A DNA stretch of 64,000 nt from an uncultured Roseobacter sp. (GCF_947499265.1 NZ_CANMNK010000009.1:62001-126000); one strand, 5' to 3'. Positions 34,430-42,213 are shown, counted from the first letter of the stretch. Notes: generated by a model not told the origin, from the letters alone. Translations and numbers: made by a program.

Positions 34430-35104
34430 TTACGGGCTGAGGTCTTCGGACTGCCAAATTCGTCGCAGGGCTTCCCCGGACATATGAAACGCACCGGAAG
34501 TGGGTTTGACGGCTTGAATGCGATCCAATCTGAAATGACGCAAACCGTCGCGCAGCACGCACCATGCCACCAAGACCACCACATCAATGTAGTAGATCAG
34601 CGCAATGGGGTGGATGCAGCGGTTGGTGCACCGGCCTGCTTCGTCGCGATAGGTGATCTGCAGTTCGGTTTCTTCGCGGATGTATCGGCGCGCGTCCGCA
34701 GGTGACAGCGCCCCCGCCGGGATCTGATTCCATTCGGACACACGAAAGGTTTCCGGCAATCCCGGCGTCGCTGCAGCGGCATCGGCGATCTTTGCGCTGG
34801 CGCGCACCGCGGCTTTTTCCAGCGCCTGATCACCTGTCCGGCCCAAAAGGGCAAGGCCGACAACAATGGCCTCGCGCTCCTCTTCATCCAGCATGATTGG
34901 CGGCAGATCATATCCCGCCCGCAGGATGTACCCGACACCCGCCTCGCCATCGATCGGCAGGCCGCTGGCCTGAAGCGAAGCGATGTCGCGGTAGATCGTG
35001 CGTTTGGTTACTTCCAGCGTTTCAGCCATTTGCGCAGCGGTCATCGGCGCGGTGGCCCGGCGCAGCATCTGGATGATTTCAAAGAAACGGGTTGAACGGG
35101 TCAT
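34430..35104 (-). CDS. HTH/WYL-domain transcriptional regulator
   Basis: A protein of 224 residues from the ATG at 35104. An N-terminal winged HTH (TRFFEIIQMLRRATAPMTAA, LEVTKRTIYRDIASLQASGL, GYILRAGYDLPPIMLDEEE) is of the DeoR/HTH_11 type. The C-terminal WYL-like domain (IREETELQITYRDEAGRCTN, IALIYYIDVVVLVAWCVLR) has YYI...LVAWC in place of WYL. It is divergent from the CutA-like operon across a perfect 11-bp-arm palindrome, so it is the probable regulator of that operon and of itself. Confidence 0.85.
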   Translation of the reverse strand: MTRSTRFFEIIQMLRRATAPMTAAQMAETLEVTKRTIYRDIASLQASGLPIDGEAGVGYILRAGYDLPPIMLDEEEREAIVVGLALLGRTGDQALEKAAVRASAKIADAAAATPGLPETFRVSEWNQIPAGALSPADARRYIREETELQITYRDEAGRCTNRCIHPIALIYYIDVVVLVAWCVLRDGLRHFRLDRIQAVKPTSGAFHMSGEALRRIWQSEDLSP

Positions 35105-35121
35105 ACACTTGGGTAGCACAA

Positions 35122-35149
35122 CACTGCTGACACATACATGTCAGCAGTG
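35122..35149. promoter_or_regulatory. Palindromic operator between regulator and CutA-like operon
   Basis: CACTGCTGACA and TGTCAGCAGTG are exact inverted arms of 11 bp around a six-base centre. The palindrome is 18 bp from the regulator start and 43 bp from the first gene of the divergent operon. Its position and symmetry make it the likely binding site of the adjacent dimeric WYL-type regulator. Confidence 0.75.
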
Positions 35150-35191
35150 AATTGTTAGACAGGGGCAAGCTCCGCAGTACAGGACGGCCCA

Positions 35192-35659
35192 ATGCTATCA
35201 GATTATTCAGCGCGCTCAGGCCGCTTCGACCCGGTCTTCACCCTGGAAATCCAGACCCTGCCAAAAGAGACCGACCGCCTGCTGGACGCGATCATGCACG
35301 TGCACCCGCTGGCCTATGGGCGCTATGAACGCAATGCCTCCGTTTCAGCGGTTGGCGCGGAGACGACGCAGCCGATGGCGCAGTCCACGACCACAACGCA
35401 TAAATCGGGCTACAGTGCCGGTGCCACCGAGACCTACCCAATGGTTGAGCTCAAGATTTCAATCGCGCGCGACCTCGATGCGCTGGAGCGCGTCATGGAT
35501 GTGATCCTCGATCTCCACCACTATGAGCAGCCTGTCATCTACCTGCGCGAAGACTGGGCCAGCCGCGCGGCCTACGATCCGAATAACACAAATCCAAATC
35601 GGTGGTGGAACAATGGCCGGGGGTTGCCGGACCAGATTTCCCAAGGAGAAGACCAATGA
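35192..35659 (+). CDS. CutA/YqfO-like small protein, copy 1
   Basis: A protein of 155 residues. The pattern FTLEIQTLPKETDRLLDAIM ... LERVMDVILDLHHYEQPVIY is like the ferredoxin-fold trimers of the CutA/NIF3-insert type, where HPYEEPxxx is typical. It ends in a DPNNTNPNRWWNNGRG stretch that recurs (NPHRWWNK) in the third gene of the operon, so the two are paralogues. The family is not named in anything I recall. It overlaps the next gene by four bases. Confidence 0.65.
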   Translation: MLSDYSARSGRFDPVFTLEIQTLPKETDRLLDAIMHVHPLAYGRYERNASVSAVGAETTQPMAQSTTTTHKSGYSAGATETYPMVELKISIARDLDALERVMDVILDLHHYEQPVIYLREDWASRAAYDPNNTNPNRWWNNGRGLPDQISQGEDQ

Positions 35660-35838
35660 TCAAATACTACTACCCCAACGGCGACACATGCTACCGCGCG
35701 CTGCACACGACGCATGCGGTGTATCATGCGGCGGATGGTCGATTGATGGCGCGCACGATGAAGCCGGACAACAGCGCGCTTTATGAGTTTGAGATCACTG
35801 GCTTTGAACTGCTCGAAACCGGGGTGAAATATGACTGA
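35656..35838 (+). CDS. Small uncharacterised protein of the CutA-like operon
   Basis: A protein of 60 residues: MIKYYYPNGDTCYRALHTTH, then a short two-strand pattern, AVYHAADGRLMARTMKPDN, and YEFEITGFELLETGVKYD. No family recognised. It overlaps its upstream neighbour by four bases and the downstream gene by eight, so translation of all three is coupled. Confidence 0.6.
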   Translation: MIKYYYPNGDTCYRALHTTHAVYHAADGRLMARTMKPDNSALYEFEITGFELLETGVKYD

Positions 35839-36280
35839 GACTTCCATCACATCAGGCGTTTTCGACACGCCCCCGATTGCAATGCTGCCCATGTGGATGG
35901 TCGCGTTTCAGGCGCCACAAGAAGACGTGGACCGGATTTTCGAAGCGGTGACGCAGGTTGCCCCGTTGGTGCAGGGCAAGACCGACCAAAATGGCTACCG
36001 TGCCCTGAGCGGTGTTGAGTATTACCGCCCGCGTGAAGGAACGCCGACAGGCGCCGAAGATGACATACGTCGTCGACCGGACGTGGATGAGATGCGCTTT
36101 TTCCTGCCCCGCGATCAGGACCAGCTGAGATCGGTGATCGAGGCGATTTACGAGGTGCACAGCTATTACGAGCCGGTCATCACCGTCACGGATGTGCTGC
36201 GCAGCCAATGCAAGGGGCTCGATGACGAGGACAACCCGCATCGCTGGTGGAACAAGCAGGGTGATTGGAAACAGGCTTAG
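35831..36280 (+). CDS. CutA/YqfO-like small protein, copy 2
   Basis: A protein of 149 residues homologous to the first gene of the operon: MWMVAFQAPQEDVDRIFEAV, GVEYYRPREGTP, LRSVIEAIYEVHSYYEPVIT, and the shared C-terminal DNPHRWWNKQG. HSYYEPVI corresponds to the HPYEEP element of CutA/YqfO folds. Two paralogues in one operon suggest a hetero-oligomeric ferredoxin-fold complex. Ligand and role unknown. Confidence 0.65.
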   Translation: MTETSITSGVFDTPPIAMLPMWMVAFQAPQEDVDRIFEAVTQVAPLVQGKTDQNGYRALSGVEYYRPREGTPTGAEDDIRRRPDVDEMRFFLPRDQDQLRSVIEAIYEVHSYYEPVITVTDVLRSQCKGLDDEDNPHRWWNKQGDWKQA

Positions 36281-36304
36281 GCGACGAAAATTCGCCGAGC
36301 GTGG

Positions 36305-37237
36305 CTATCCGTTCGGTTTGGTTTCGGGCAGCAGGGCCTGCAGGAGGCGTTCCAATAGCGCAATTGAAAACCGCACCGAATAGCCGCCGAAGAAGGCCGC
36401 GACCGATCCCACCGCGAGACCCGCTTCGAGGTCCAGCGCCGAGCTTGTCATCAAGATCCAGGGCACAACGAAACCAAACATGCCACCGAGCAACAAACGC
36501 GGCCAGACCTTGCGTTCCTCGCTCAGCTCGAAGGTTTTCATGCGGGTGGCCGTCAGCGCGTGGTTCAGCAGATGGACCAGTGCGCCGACGCAGCCAAAGG
36601 CAATCCAGGACGCCCATTGGATGAAATCGGTGTCTTTGCCGACCTGCCATTCCTGCGGGACCAGCGAATTCCAAAGCGAATAGACCGCAAACAGCAGCAG
36701 CAGGATGAGCAGCGTGTAGCTCACATAACGCGTCACGCGTTGCACAAAGCGACCCGCGGCAGAACTGGTGCGATCATTGGGGTCGGTGCGCCGCGTCGCC
36801 AGCAGCGAGTTGACCGTGACGGGCAGCGCTTCGCGCGACAGGGCTTCGGTCACCTGATTATAGCAAAACTCCGATTTTTCGCGGGCCGTCAGGGAGTTGA
36901 AAAAACGCGGGATGCCGTTGATCACCTCCGGGCTGTCCAGCTCATTGGGGTTATCGCCGGCGTAATGCTCCGCGATCGTATAGAGAATATGGACGCTCTC
37001 CGTGACCTTTCGTTCTGAAGCGATGCAGTAGTTATAGAGCAGCCGCGCCTTGGTCTGTGCATCGGGGTGTCCGGACAGAATGGGTTCATGGCTCTGCGGG
37101 GCCTCAAGGCCGAGCATATTGGGAAGTGACAGCATCGTTTCTGCGTTGGACTCGCTTTGTGGCGGCACCGCTTGGGCGGTTTTGCTGTCTTCACTTGCTG
37201 CCTCAGGGGGCTTCTTTTCCATGGTTTTTTCGGTCAT
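36305..37237 (-). CDS. Uncharacterised three-TM membrane protein divergent from puc
   Basis: About 310 residues from the ATG at 37237 with GGAG six bases upstream. A disordered acidic/Pro-rich N-terminus (about 1-55) is followed by a helical soluble domain (about 60-150: ARLLYNYCIASERKVTESVH, YAGDNPNELDSPEVINGIP) and then three or four TM helices (SYTLLILLLLFAVYSLW, ASWIAFGCVGALVHLLNHAL, LLLGGMFGFVVPWILM, GLAVGSVAAFFGGYSVRF). No family recognised. It shares the 478-bp upstream region of the puc operon, but there is no direct evidence that it works in phototrophy. Confidence 0.6.
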   Translation of the reverse strand: MTEKTMEKKPPEAASEDSKTAQAVPPQSESNAETMLSLPNMLGLEAPQSHEPILSGHPDAQTKARLLYNYCIASERKVTESVHILYTIAEHYAGDNPNELDSPEVINGIPRFFNSLTAREKSEFCYNQVTEALSREALPVTVNSLLATRRTDPNDRTSSAAGRFVQRVTRYVSYTLLILLLLFAVYSLWNSLVPQEWQVGKDTDFIQWASWIAFGCVGALVHLLNHALTATRMKTFELSEERKVWPRLLLGGMFGFVVPWILMTSSALDLEAGLAVGSVAAFFGGYSVRFSIALLERLLQALLPETKPNG

Positions 37238-37380
37238 GGCGCGCTCCAATCAACTCAAAATTCTCTCGTAGCGCATTGAATTATATTAAAAATAACTTCT
37301 GGAATCTTCAATTTGGTATTTTTCAAATGCAGCTAAACAACCAAAGGTTATGCCATGACGGGCTTTCGGCCAAGCGGTTT

Positions 37381-37410
37381 AGGGGTTTGGCTGCTTCAAG
37401 CCAAACCCCT
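37381..37410. repeat. Perfect 12-bp inverted repeat in the puc upstream region
   Basis: AGGGGTTTGGCT (37381-37392) and AGCCAAACCCCT (37399-37410) form a perfect stem with a six-base loop. It lies between divergently oriented genes, about 300 bp before pucB, where no terminator is needed, so it could belong to an unannotated small RNA or be a protein-binding site. There is no T run on either strand. Confidence 0.6.
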
Positions 37411-37572
37411 CGGGCGCGCGTGAAAGCGATTTGCGTCCAAAGCCCTGCATCCACTCAGGGTCCGCGCAGTCGCCTTTCAGGCACGGTCGGCCCAGGGGCT
37501 TGCACATCTCTCTTCTCAGACGATGCGTCGCTAGAGATCATCCTCTCGACCAGCGATCAGATCACATTAAGC

Positions 37573-37590
37573 TGTCTAGTCAAATTTACA
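37573..37590 (+). promoter_or_regulatory. PpsR/CrtJ-type site 1 upstream of pucB
   Basis: TGTCTAGTCAAATTTACA matches TGT-N12-ACA, the recognition pattern of the aerobic photosynthesis repressor PpsR/CrtJ. It is the distal of two sites whose starts are 26 bp apart, consistent with cooperative binding of two dimers or tetramers over the puc promoter. Confidence 0.75.
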
Positions 37591-37598
37591 GTTGTGAT

Positions 37599-37616
37599 TG
37601 TAATCTATCCGTGACA
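37599..37616 (+). promoter_or_regulatory. PpsR/CrtJ-type site 2 upstream of pucB
   Basis: TGTAATCTATCCGTGACA also matches TGT-N12-ACA. It is the proximal site, about 100 bp before the pucB start codon. A TAATAC hexamer at 37624-37629 just beyond it is a possible -10 element. Confidence 0.75.
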
Positions 37617-37714
37617 CATTGATTAATACAGTGTGCGTTCTTTCAAGTAAGGTGTCCCGGACGGCAAAAATATCCCGGGTGCGGCTTCTTACGTCAATTA
37701 ACGGAGGACGGAAA

Positions 37715-37870
37715 ATGGCGGAAAGTGAAGACAAAGTCTGGCCAACAGGCCTGACGCTTGAGGAAGCGGAGGAAGTGCACAGCTATCTTATCGATGGCAC
37801 GCGCGTCTTTGGCGCGATTGCGCTGCTTGCTCACATTCTGGTTGCGTTTGCGACCCCCTGGCTCGGATAA
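37715..37870 (+). CDS. pucB: Light-harvesting 2 beta subunit PucB
   Basis: A protein of 51 residues, the usual size for LH2 beta. A short polar N-terminus leads to [31 protein letters not shown]. His22 and His40 are the conserved residues; His40 in the helix ligates the B850-type bacteriochlorophyll. A single membrane helix spans about 27-47. The ATG follows GGAGG by seven bases. It is the first gene of the puc operon, downstream of two PpsR-type sites, so light/oxygen control is expected. Confidence 0.95.
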   Translation: MAESEDKVWPTGLTLEEAEEVHSYLIDGTRVFGAIALLAHILVAFATPWLG

Positions 37871-37882
37871 AGGAGGCACATC

Positions 37883-38236
37883 ATGAACAATGCAAAGATG
37901 TGGCTTGTCGTTAAGCCAACCGTCGGTGTTCCGCTTTTTCTAAGCGCTGTCGCCATCGGATCCTTCGCAGTCCATGTGGCTGTTTTGACCAATACATCCT
38001 GGGTGTCTGACTTCCTGTCAGGCCAGGAGCTGGGATCTGGGGATCAAACAGCCGCCGCGGCGATGCTGAATGAGACGGACACGGCCAAGGCCACCTATGT
38101 CGTACCATCAGGTGAGCACGCGGGCGAGGTGACGATCATCCTGTCGGACGGCACACCGGTAAAGGCGATCTTACAACCGCCGGAGGTACATGCCACGGCA
38201 GGTGCGTCGGGATCGCATTCGGTCATAACCCAATAG
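37883..38236 (+). CDS. pucA: Light-harvesting 2 alpha subunit PucA with C-terminal extension
   Basis: A protein of 117 residues, about twice the normal LH2 alpha length. Residues 1-50 align directly with PucA (KMWLVVKPTVGVPLFL; His31 is the bacteriochlorophyll ligand). At positions 44-45, where B800-850 complexes have Tyr-Tyr or Tyr-Trp, this protein has Phe-Leu, the pair seen in blue-shifted B800-820 antennae. Residues about 51-117 form a hydrophilic extension (TYVVPSGEHAGEVTIILSDG) predicted to lie on the periplasmic side. AAAGGAGG precedes the ATG. Confidence 0.93.
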   Translation: MNNAKMWLVVKPTVGVPLFLSAVAIGSFAVHVAVLTNTSWVSDFLSGQELGSGDQTAAAAMLNETDTAKATYVVPSGEHAGEVTIILSDGTPVKAILQPPEVHATAGASGSHSVITQ

Positions 38237-38242
38237 AAGATC

Positions 38243-38270
38243 GGGCCCGTGGCGCATTGCCAGCGGGCCC
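38243..38270 (+). terminator. Stem-loop between pucA and pucC
   Basis: GGGCCCG (38243-38249) pairs with CGGGCCC (38264-38270), and the stem continues with GGC/GCC past a G-T pair and a bulged A. It is followed by AATCATTTTC. In Rhodobacter puc operons a hairpin here stabilises the pucBA message and limits read-through into pucC; the same role is inferred. Confidence 0.75.
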
Positions 38271-38336
38271 AATCATTTTCTCTGACGAGAACCTATGTGC
38301 TGCGGTTTGCGGCATGTTCGGGAATTGATCAAAGAC

Positions 38337-39797
38337 ATGTTTGACTATCGATCTTTCGCCACGCGCAAACTGGCGGCCATCGGCCCCAAATACCTGCCGT
38401 TTGCGGATGTGGCCACTGCGGAGGTGCCGCTGAGCCGATTGCTGCGGCTGTCGCTGTTTCAGGTCACCGTGGGCATGGCGCTGGTGCTTTTGGTGGGCAC
38501 GCTCAACCGGGTGATGATCGTTGAATTGGCAGTGCCTGCCTCGCTGGTGGCATTGATGCTGGCGCTTCCCCTCGTTTTCGCACCCTTTCGGACCCTGATC
38601 GGTTTCAAATCGGATGTGCATGTCTCAGCACTGGGACTGCGCCGGGTGCCCTACATCTGGAAGGGCACGCTTTATCAATTCGGTGGTTTTGCCATTATGC
38701 CCTTCGCGTTGCTGGTGCTCTCTGGCTATGGCGAGGCGGTGGATGCCCCGCGCTGGGTCGGGTATAGCTCCGCGGCCCTTTCCTTTTTGCTCGTGGGCGC
38801 TGGCGTTCACATCGTGCAAACCGTAGGGCTCGCACTGGCAACAGATCTTGTTGCCGAAGAAGACCAGCCCAAGGTGGTTGGCCTGATGTATGTCATGTTG
38901 CTGGTCGGCATGGTGGTCAGTGCATTGGTGTTTGGCGCTTTGCTTGAAAACTACACGCCCGGACGGCTGATACAGGTCATTCAGGGCGCAGCGGTGGTGA
39001 CAGCCGCGTTGAACCTCTTTGCCATGTGGCAGCAGGAGGCGCGCGACCGGGACCGCGCCCGCGCCATGAAAGCCGCCCGTCCCATGCAATTTTCCGAGGC
39101 CTGGCGATTGCTGATGCAAGCTGACGGCATGCTGCGGCTGCTGATCGTGATCGGGCTGGGGACCTTCGGTTTCGGCATGGCGGACGTGCTGCTGGAGCCC
39201 TACGGCGGTCAGGCGCTTGGTCTGTCCGTGGCCAGCACCACCAAACTGACGGCGCTTTTTGCGGCAGGCACGCTATTGGGGTTTGCCGTGGCCTCGCGCG
39301 GGCTGGCCCAAGGCGGGGCGCCCGCACGGTTTGCCGTGATCGGGGCCTGCATCGGCGTGCCGGGGTTTGCCGGCATCATTGTTTCATCGATGGGCATCGG
39401 CGTGGCCGTCTTCCTGGCAGGCGTTTTTGCCACCGGGCTCGGCGCGGGTCTTTTCGGTCACGCGACGCTGACGGCGACCATCAGGGCGGCACCCAAAGAG
39501 CGGATCGGTCTGGCGTTGGGGGCCTGGGGCGCTGTGCAGGCCACGGCGGCGGGCATCGGTATCGCGCTGGCGGGGATCGTGCGGGATTTGATCGTCGGTC
39601 TGCAAGGCGCGGCTGGAAGTGCTGCGCAAACGCCCTACAATGTCGTATTCACAATCGAGATCGTGTTCTTGATCATGGCGGTTGTCGTCGCAATGCCATT
39701 TCTCAAAAACACCAAGAGACAAAGACTTCAGCCGGAGACGCGCGCACCTGGTCCTGAGCTTTCGAACGCAAACACAAACCCGGTGGAGGTATCATGA
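38337..39797 (+). CDS. pucC: PucC-type BCD-family LH2 assembly protein
   Basis: About 486 residues from the ATG at 38337, which aligns with the usual PucC N-terminus; an in-frame ATG at 38295 would add 14. Twelve TM helices of MFS type. Family stretches: IGPKYLPFADVATAEVPLSR, GTLNRVMIVELAVPASLVAL, PFRTLIGFKSDVHVSALGLR, RRVPYIWKGTLYQFGG, GFGMADVLLEPYGGQALGLS. PucC-like proteins are needed for LH2 assembly and may handle bacteriochlorophyll. Its last bases overlap the start of the repeat-protein gene. Confidence 0.93.
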   Translation: MFDYRSFATRKLAAIGPKYLPFADVATAEVPLSRLLRLSLFQVTVGMALVLLVGTLNRVMIVELAVPASLVALMLALPLVFAPFRTLIGFKSDVHVSALGLRRVPYIWKGTLYQFGGFAIMPFALLVLSGYGEAVDAPRWVGYSSAALSFLLVGAGVHIVQTVGLALATDLVAEEDQPKVVGLMYVMLLVGMVVSALVFGALLENYTPGRLIQVIQGAAVVTAALNLFAMWQQEARDRDRARAMKAARPMQFSEAWRLLMQADGMLRLLIVIGLGTFGFGMADVLLEPYGGQALGLSVASTTKLTALFAAGTLLGFAVASRGLAQGGAPARFAVIGACIGVPGFAGIIVSSMGIGVAVFLAGVFATGLGAGLFGHATLTATIRAAPKERIGLALGAWGAVQATAAGIGIALAGIVRDLIVGLQGAAGSAAQTPYNVVFTIEIVFLIMAVVVAMPFLKNTKRQRLQPETRAPGPELSNANTNPVEVS

Positions 39798-40843
39798 CAC
39801 AGGTAATCACGCGGTATTTCGACAGCGTAGAACAAGCCCGTCTGGTCAGACAGGAACTCGTATATCGGAGACGGTTCAATCAGAAAATCCTGCGCCTTTA
39901 CGACGATGCGAAAGGCGCGGCGGATGCTCTTGTTGCCGCCGATGTCGCGGCGGAGACGGCGGAGGCCTATCAAAAGCGTCTGGCAAAAGGCGGCGCCGTG
40001 CTGATGGTGCGCGCGGGTTTCAAACCGCTTAGCGTGGCCCAGACCGCGCGGAACGTCACGGCGGCGATGGGGGCCGTTGATCTGGGTGATCTGGTCGAAG
40101 AGGTCTATGTCAAGGACGCACTGAAACCGTCGCTCAGCATCCTGCAAGACCATCCGCTGATGTTCACCCGGCCCAGGGATCCCTATGCCACGAACTTCCA
40201 CATGGCGGACTGGCCGATCCCGCTGATCAGCCGACGCAAGCCATTTGCGGAAATGCTGTTCTCGCCCCATGCACGGATGGCCGACTTCCCGATCCCGCTG
40301 ATCAGCCGCCGAAAACCTTACACGGGGTCCGCGATCCAACCCCACGCACGGATGGCCAATTTTCCGATCCCGCTGATCAGCCGCCGTGAGCCGTTTACCG
40401 GCTCGATATTCCCGCGTCATGCCCGGATGGCGAATTTCCCGATCCCCTTGATCAGCCGCAGAAAGCCCTACACAGGGTCGCTGATCCCGCGCCATCAGCG
40501 GATGGCAAACTGGCCGTTCCCGCATCTCATCAATGGCAAGACCGGCACAAACTCCCTAATCCCGGGGGGGCCACGGATGGCCAATTTCCCGATCTCACTG
40601 CTGAGCGGTCGCAAGCCCTTCGACAAATCCATCTTCAAGCGTCACGCAAGGATGGCTAGTTTCCCGATTTCGCTGATCAGCCGCCGTAAGCCCTTCACCG
40701 GGTCAATGTTCCCACGTCATGCGCGGATGGCCGATGTCCTGCTGCCCTTGGTGATCAAACATGGCGACGATGCACCGCGAAATGCAAATAAGGGCTTCTC
40801 GTTCTCGAAGTTCTTTGGCCTGCCAACGTTGATCAAACGCTAA
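39794..40843 (+). CDS. Unrecognised puc-operon protein with eight 25-residue repeats
   Basis: A protein of 349 residues starting inside the end of pucC (ATGA overlap), so translationally coupled to it. Residues about 1-108 form a small alpha/beta domain (RYFDSVEQARLVRQEL, KGGAVLMVRAGFKPLSVAQT) reminiscent of general-stress-17M-like domains. From about residue 134 the protein consists of eight units with an exact 25-residue period (Met-Ala at 137, 162, 187, 212, 237, 262, 287, 312), consensus HARMANFPIPLISRRKPYTG. Unit 5 is divergent and unit 8 degenerate. No signal peptide or TM helix. Its place in the puc operon argues for a role in LH2 assembly or regulation; no function is known to me. Confidence 0.85.
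   Translation: MTQVITRYFDSVEQARLVRQELVYRRRFNQKILRLYDDAKGAADALVAADVAAETAEAYQKRLAKGGAVLMVRAGFKPLSVAQTARNVTAAMGAVDLGDLVEEVYVKDALKPSLSILQDHPLMFTRPRDPYATNFHMADWPIPLISRRKPFAEMLFSPHARMADFPIPLISRRKPYTGSAIQPHARMANFPIPLISRREPFTGSIFPRHARMANFPIPLISRRKPYTGSLIPRHQRMANWPFPHLINGKTGTNSLIPGGPRMANFPISLLSGRKPFDKSIFKRHARMASFPISLISRRKPFTGSMFPRHARMADVLLPLVIKHGDDAPRNANKGFSFSKFFGLPTLIKR
40196..40795 (+). repeat. Eight tandem 75-bp coding repeats
   Basis: In-frame tandem units of 75 bp encode the 25-residue repeats of the puc-operon protein. The most conserved DNA is the GATCCCGCTGATCAGCCG block encoding IPLISR, present almost unchanged in units 1-4. Codon differences between units show the array is old rather than a recent slippage product. 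Confidence 0.9.
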
Positions 40844-41505
40844 CGCGCTGGAATAACGAACGATTTCTGCTTCACCTGAAGATCGGGCCACCCAAATATG
40901 CGCCCGGTCGCTTCATGTAGCCCTTCTAGATTCTGGCAAAACCTGTCCGTTTGATTTGCTTTTCCGGACAGCTTGTATCGCTTACGGCCTGCATTTCTGA
41001 GACTAATGCGGACCCCACCGCCATTCAAAACCGCAATACATGGCACTCAAACGCGGCCCGAAGCTGTTCTTGAAACAGGCCAGTGGCGGAGAGACAGTCC
41101 GTCTTATTAAGTTTTTAATGTGTTGTATTTAAATATAATTATTTTACACTATAGAAATGGTACCACATAAAGTACCACCAGAGATCTGCGATGACCGGAC
41201 TCGCGACGACAATTAGGTACTCAGAAGTGGTTCAAAGGTACTGTTTGCAACAAACTGATCAAATTACTGCTCCCGGCCCGAAGCGGACGTTGGTTCGCGG
41301 TGCCTGTTGGCAGCAATGCGGACAAAAGCTGCCTTTCGCTGTGTCTGCTCCAATGAGCGCTTTTACAGTGAAAAGGTCCAACTATGTAGACGATACCTTA
41401 TCGAAGAAGTCTTTTCGACTGCTAGCAAAGAGGCGTGTTTAGGGCGACGCTGTGTTGCGTTCGAGGTGCGGTGTTATGGGTCGAGACTAGTCCAGTTAAA
41501 AGGCC
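40844..41505. other. Gap without a convincing gene; AT-rich segment and repeat copy
   Basis: 662 bp after the puc operon. 41096-41160 is markedly AT-rich and is followed by GGTAC-N8-GTACC (41159-41176). A copy of the dispersed repeat starts near 41274. Short frames on both strands have no recognisable features. Confidence 0.45.
41274..41300 (+). repeat. Dispersed intergenic repeat, copy A
   Basis: CGGCCCGAAGCGGACGTT followed by GGTTCGCGG. It matches the core (CAGCCC)RAAGCGGACATT found in other gaps of the window. Downstream, GCGGACAAAAGCTGCCTTTC looks like a further part of the same element. Confidence 0.5.
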
Positions 41506-41787
41506 TCAGAATTCATCAAATTCTGGAACATTGCCAAGCCTTACAAGGAAACTTGGTGATCCGACTTCGCCGCTGTTCGGGTCTTCGCTGACTGTGTAGG
41601 CATCGACACCCGCGCACTTTTCGGATCGGACTTCTCTTTCCGCTCTGTTTTGCGCTTCCGATGCTGTCGAATGCTCAAATTGCTTGTCAATTTTCAGGGT
41701 TACTTGACCATCGCGCCCTACTGCCTTCTCAACATATGTCTGGCAGATGTAGTGAACCTTTACTGCGCTCTTGTCTGAATCTGTCAT
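41506..41787 (-). CDS. Small uncharacterised soluble protein
   Basis: A protein of 93 residues from the ATG at 41787, which has AGGAA seven bases upstream; an in-frame start 51 bp upstream is less likely. KVHYICQTYVEKAVGRDGQV, then FEHSTASEAQNRAEREVRSE (a helix), CAGVDAYTVSEDPNSGEVGS. It is an alpha+beta protein with two Cys. No family recognised. Confidence 0.6.
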   Translation of the reverse strand: MTDSDKSAVKVHYICQTYVEKAVGRDGQVTLKIDKQFEHSTASEAQNRAEREVRSEKCAGVDAYTVSEDPNSGEVGSPSFLVRLGNVPEFDEF

Positions 41788-41930
41788 AGATACTTCCTCG
41801 GAAAGAGTGGGAACGGTTGCGAAGGTTGGGAGAGACATGAGGCGGAAACGTATTTGTCTGCTTCTCGCATAACCAGATCATGAATTGCCAGGTTTGGTGG
41901 CAAACAGAAAACAGGGAATCAGTGTTGGTA

Positions 41931-42164
41931 TCATCCCTTTTTGACGGCTTTGGATGCGTTTTTTTTCTTCGTTGCAGAGGCGGCGTCGGTAGGGGTGTTC
42001 GCTTCCCTCTCGAGCCTAGCAGTGCGAAGCCGGGCGATCTTAACTTGTCGTTGCTGTGCTTCTTCGTCGATTATTTCCCTGACGACACGCGTTGTCTTGT
42101 CCATCGCCGTTTCCGGCTGGGGATCAAGTGCTTTAAACAGGCTAGTTTTTGTCGGCTTGGGCAA
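41931..42164 (-). CDS. Small basic helical protein
   Basis: A protein of 77 residues from a TTG preceded by AAGGAG at eight bases. TTRVVREIIDEEAQQRQVKI and ARLRTARLEREA form an amphipathic helix, with a lysine-rich tail (KKKNASKAVKKG). It resembles small proteins that are common but unnamed in Rhodobacterales. Function unknown. Confidence 0.55.
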   Translation of the reverse strand: MPKPTKTSLFKALDPQPETAMDKTTRVVREIIDEEAQQRQVKIARLRTARLEREANTPTDAASATKKKNASKAVKKG

Positions 42165-42213
42165 TGGTCAATCTCCTTAGGGACTTCATATTCACATTTT
42201 TGAGCGAGGCGCT

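Noticed and set aside
34229..34705. 158-codon plus-strand frame
   Set aside because: It mostly lies antisense to the WYL regulator and has no ribosome-binding site or recognisable domain.
40196..40795. CRISPR-like array
   Set aside because: The 75-bp period is in frame within a coding gene and has no spacers; it encodes protein repeats. No CRISPR array was seen anywhere in the window.
40840..41046. 68-codon minus-strand frame after the puc operon
   Set aside because: No family features and no ribosome-binding site; treated as part of the gap.
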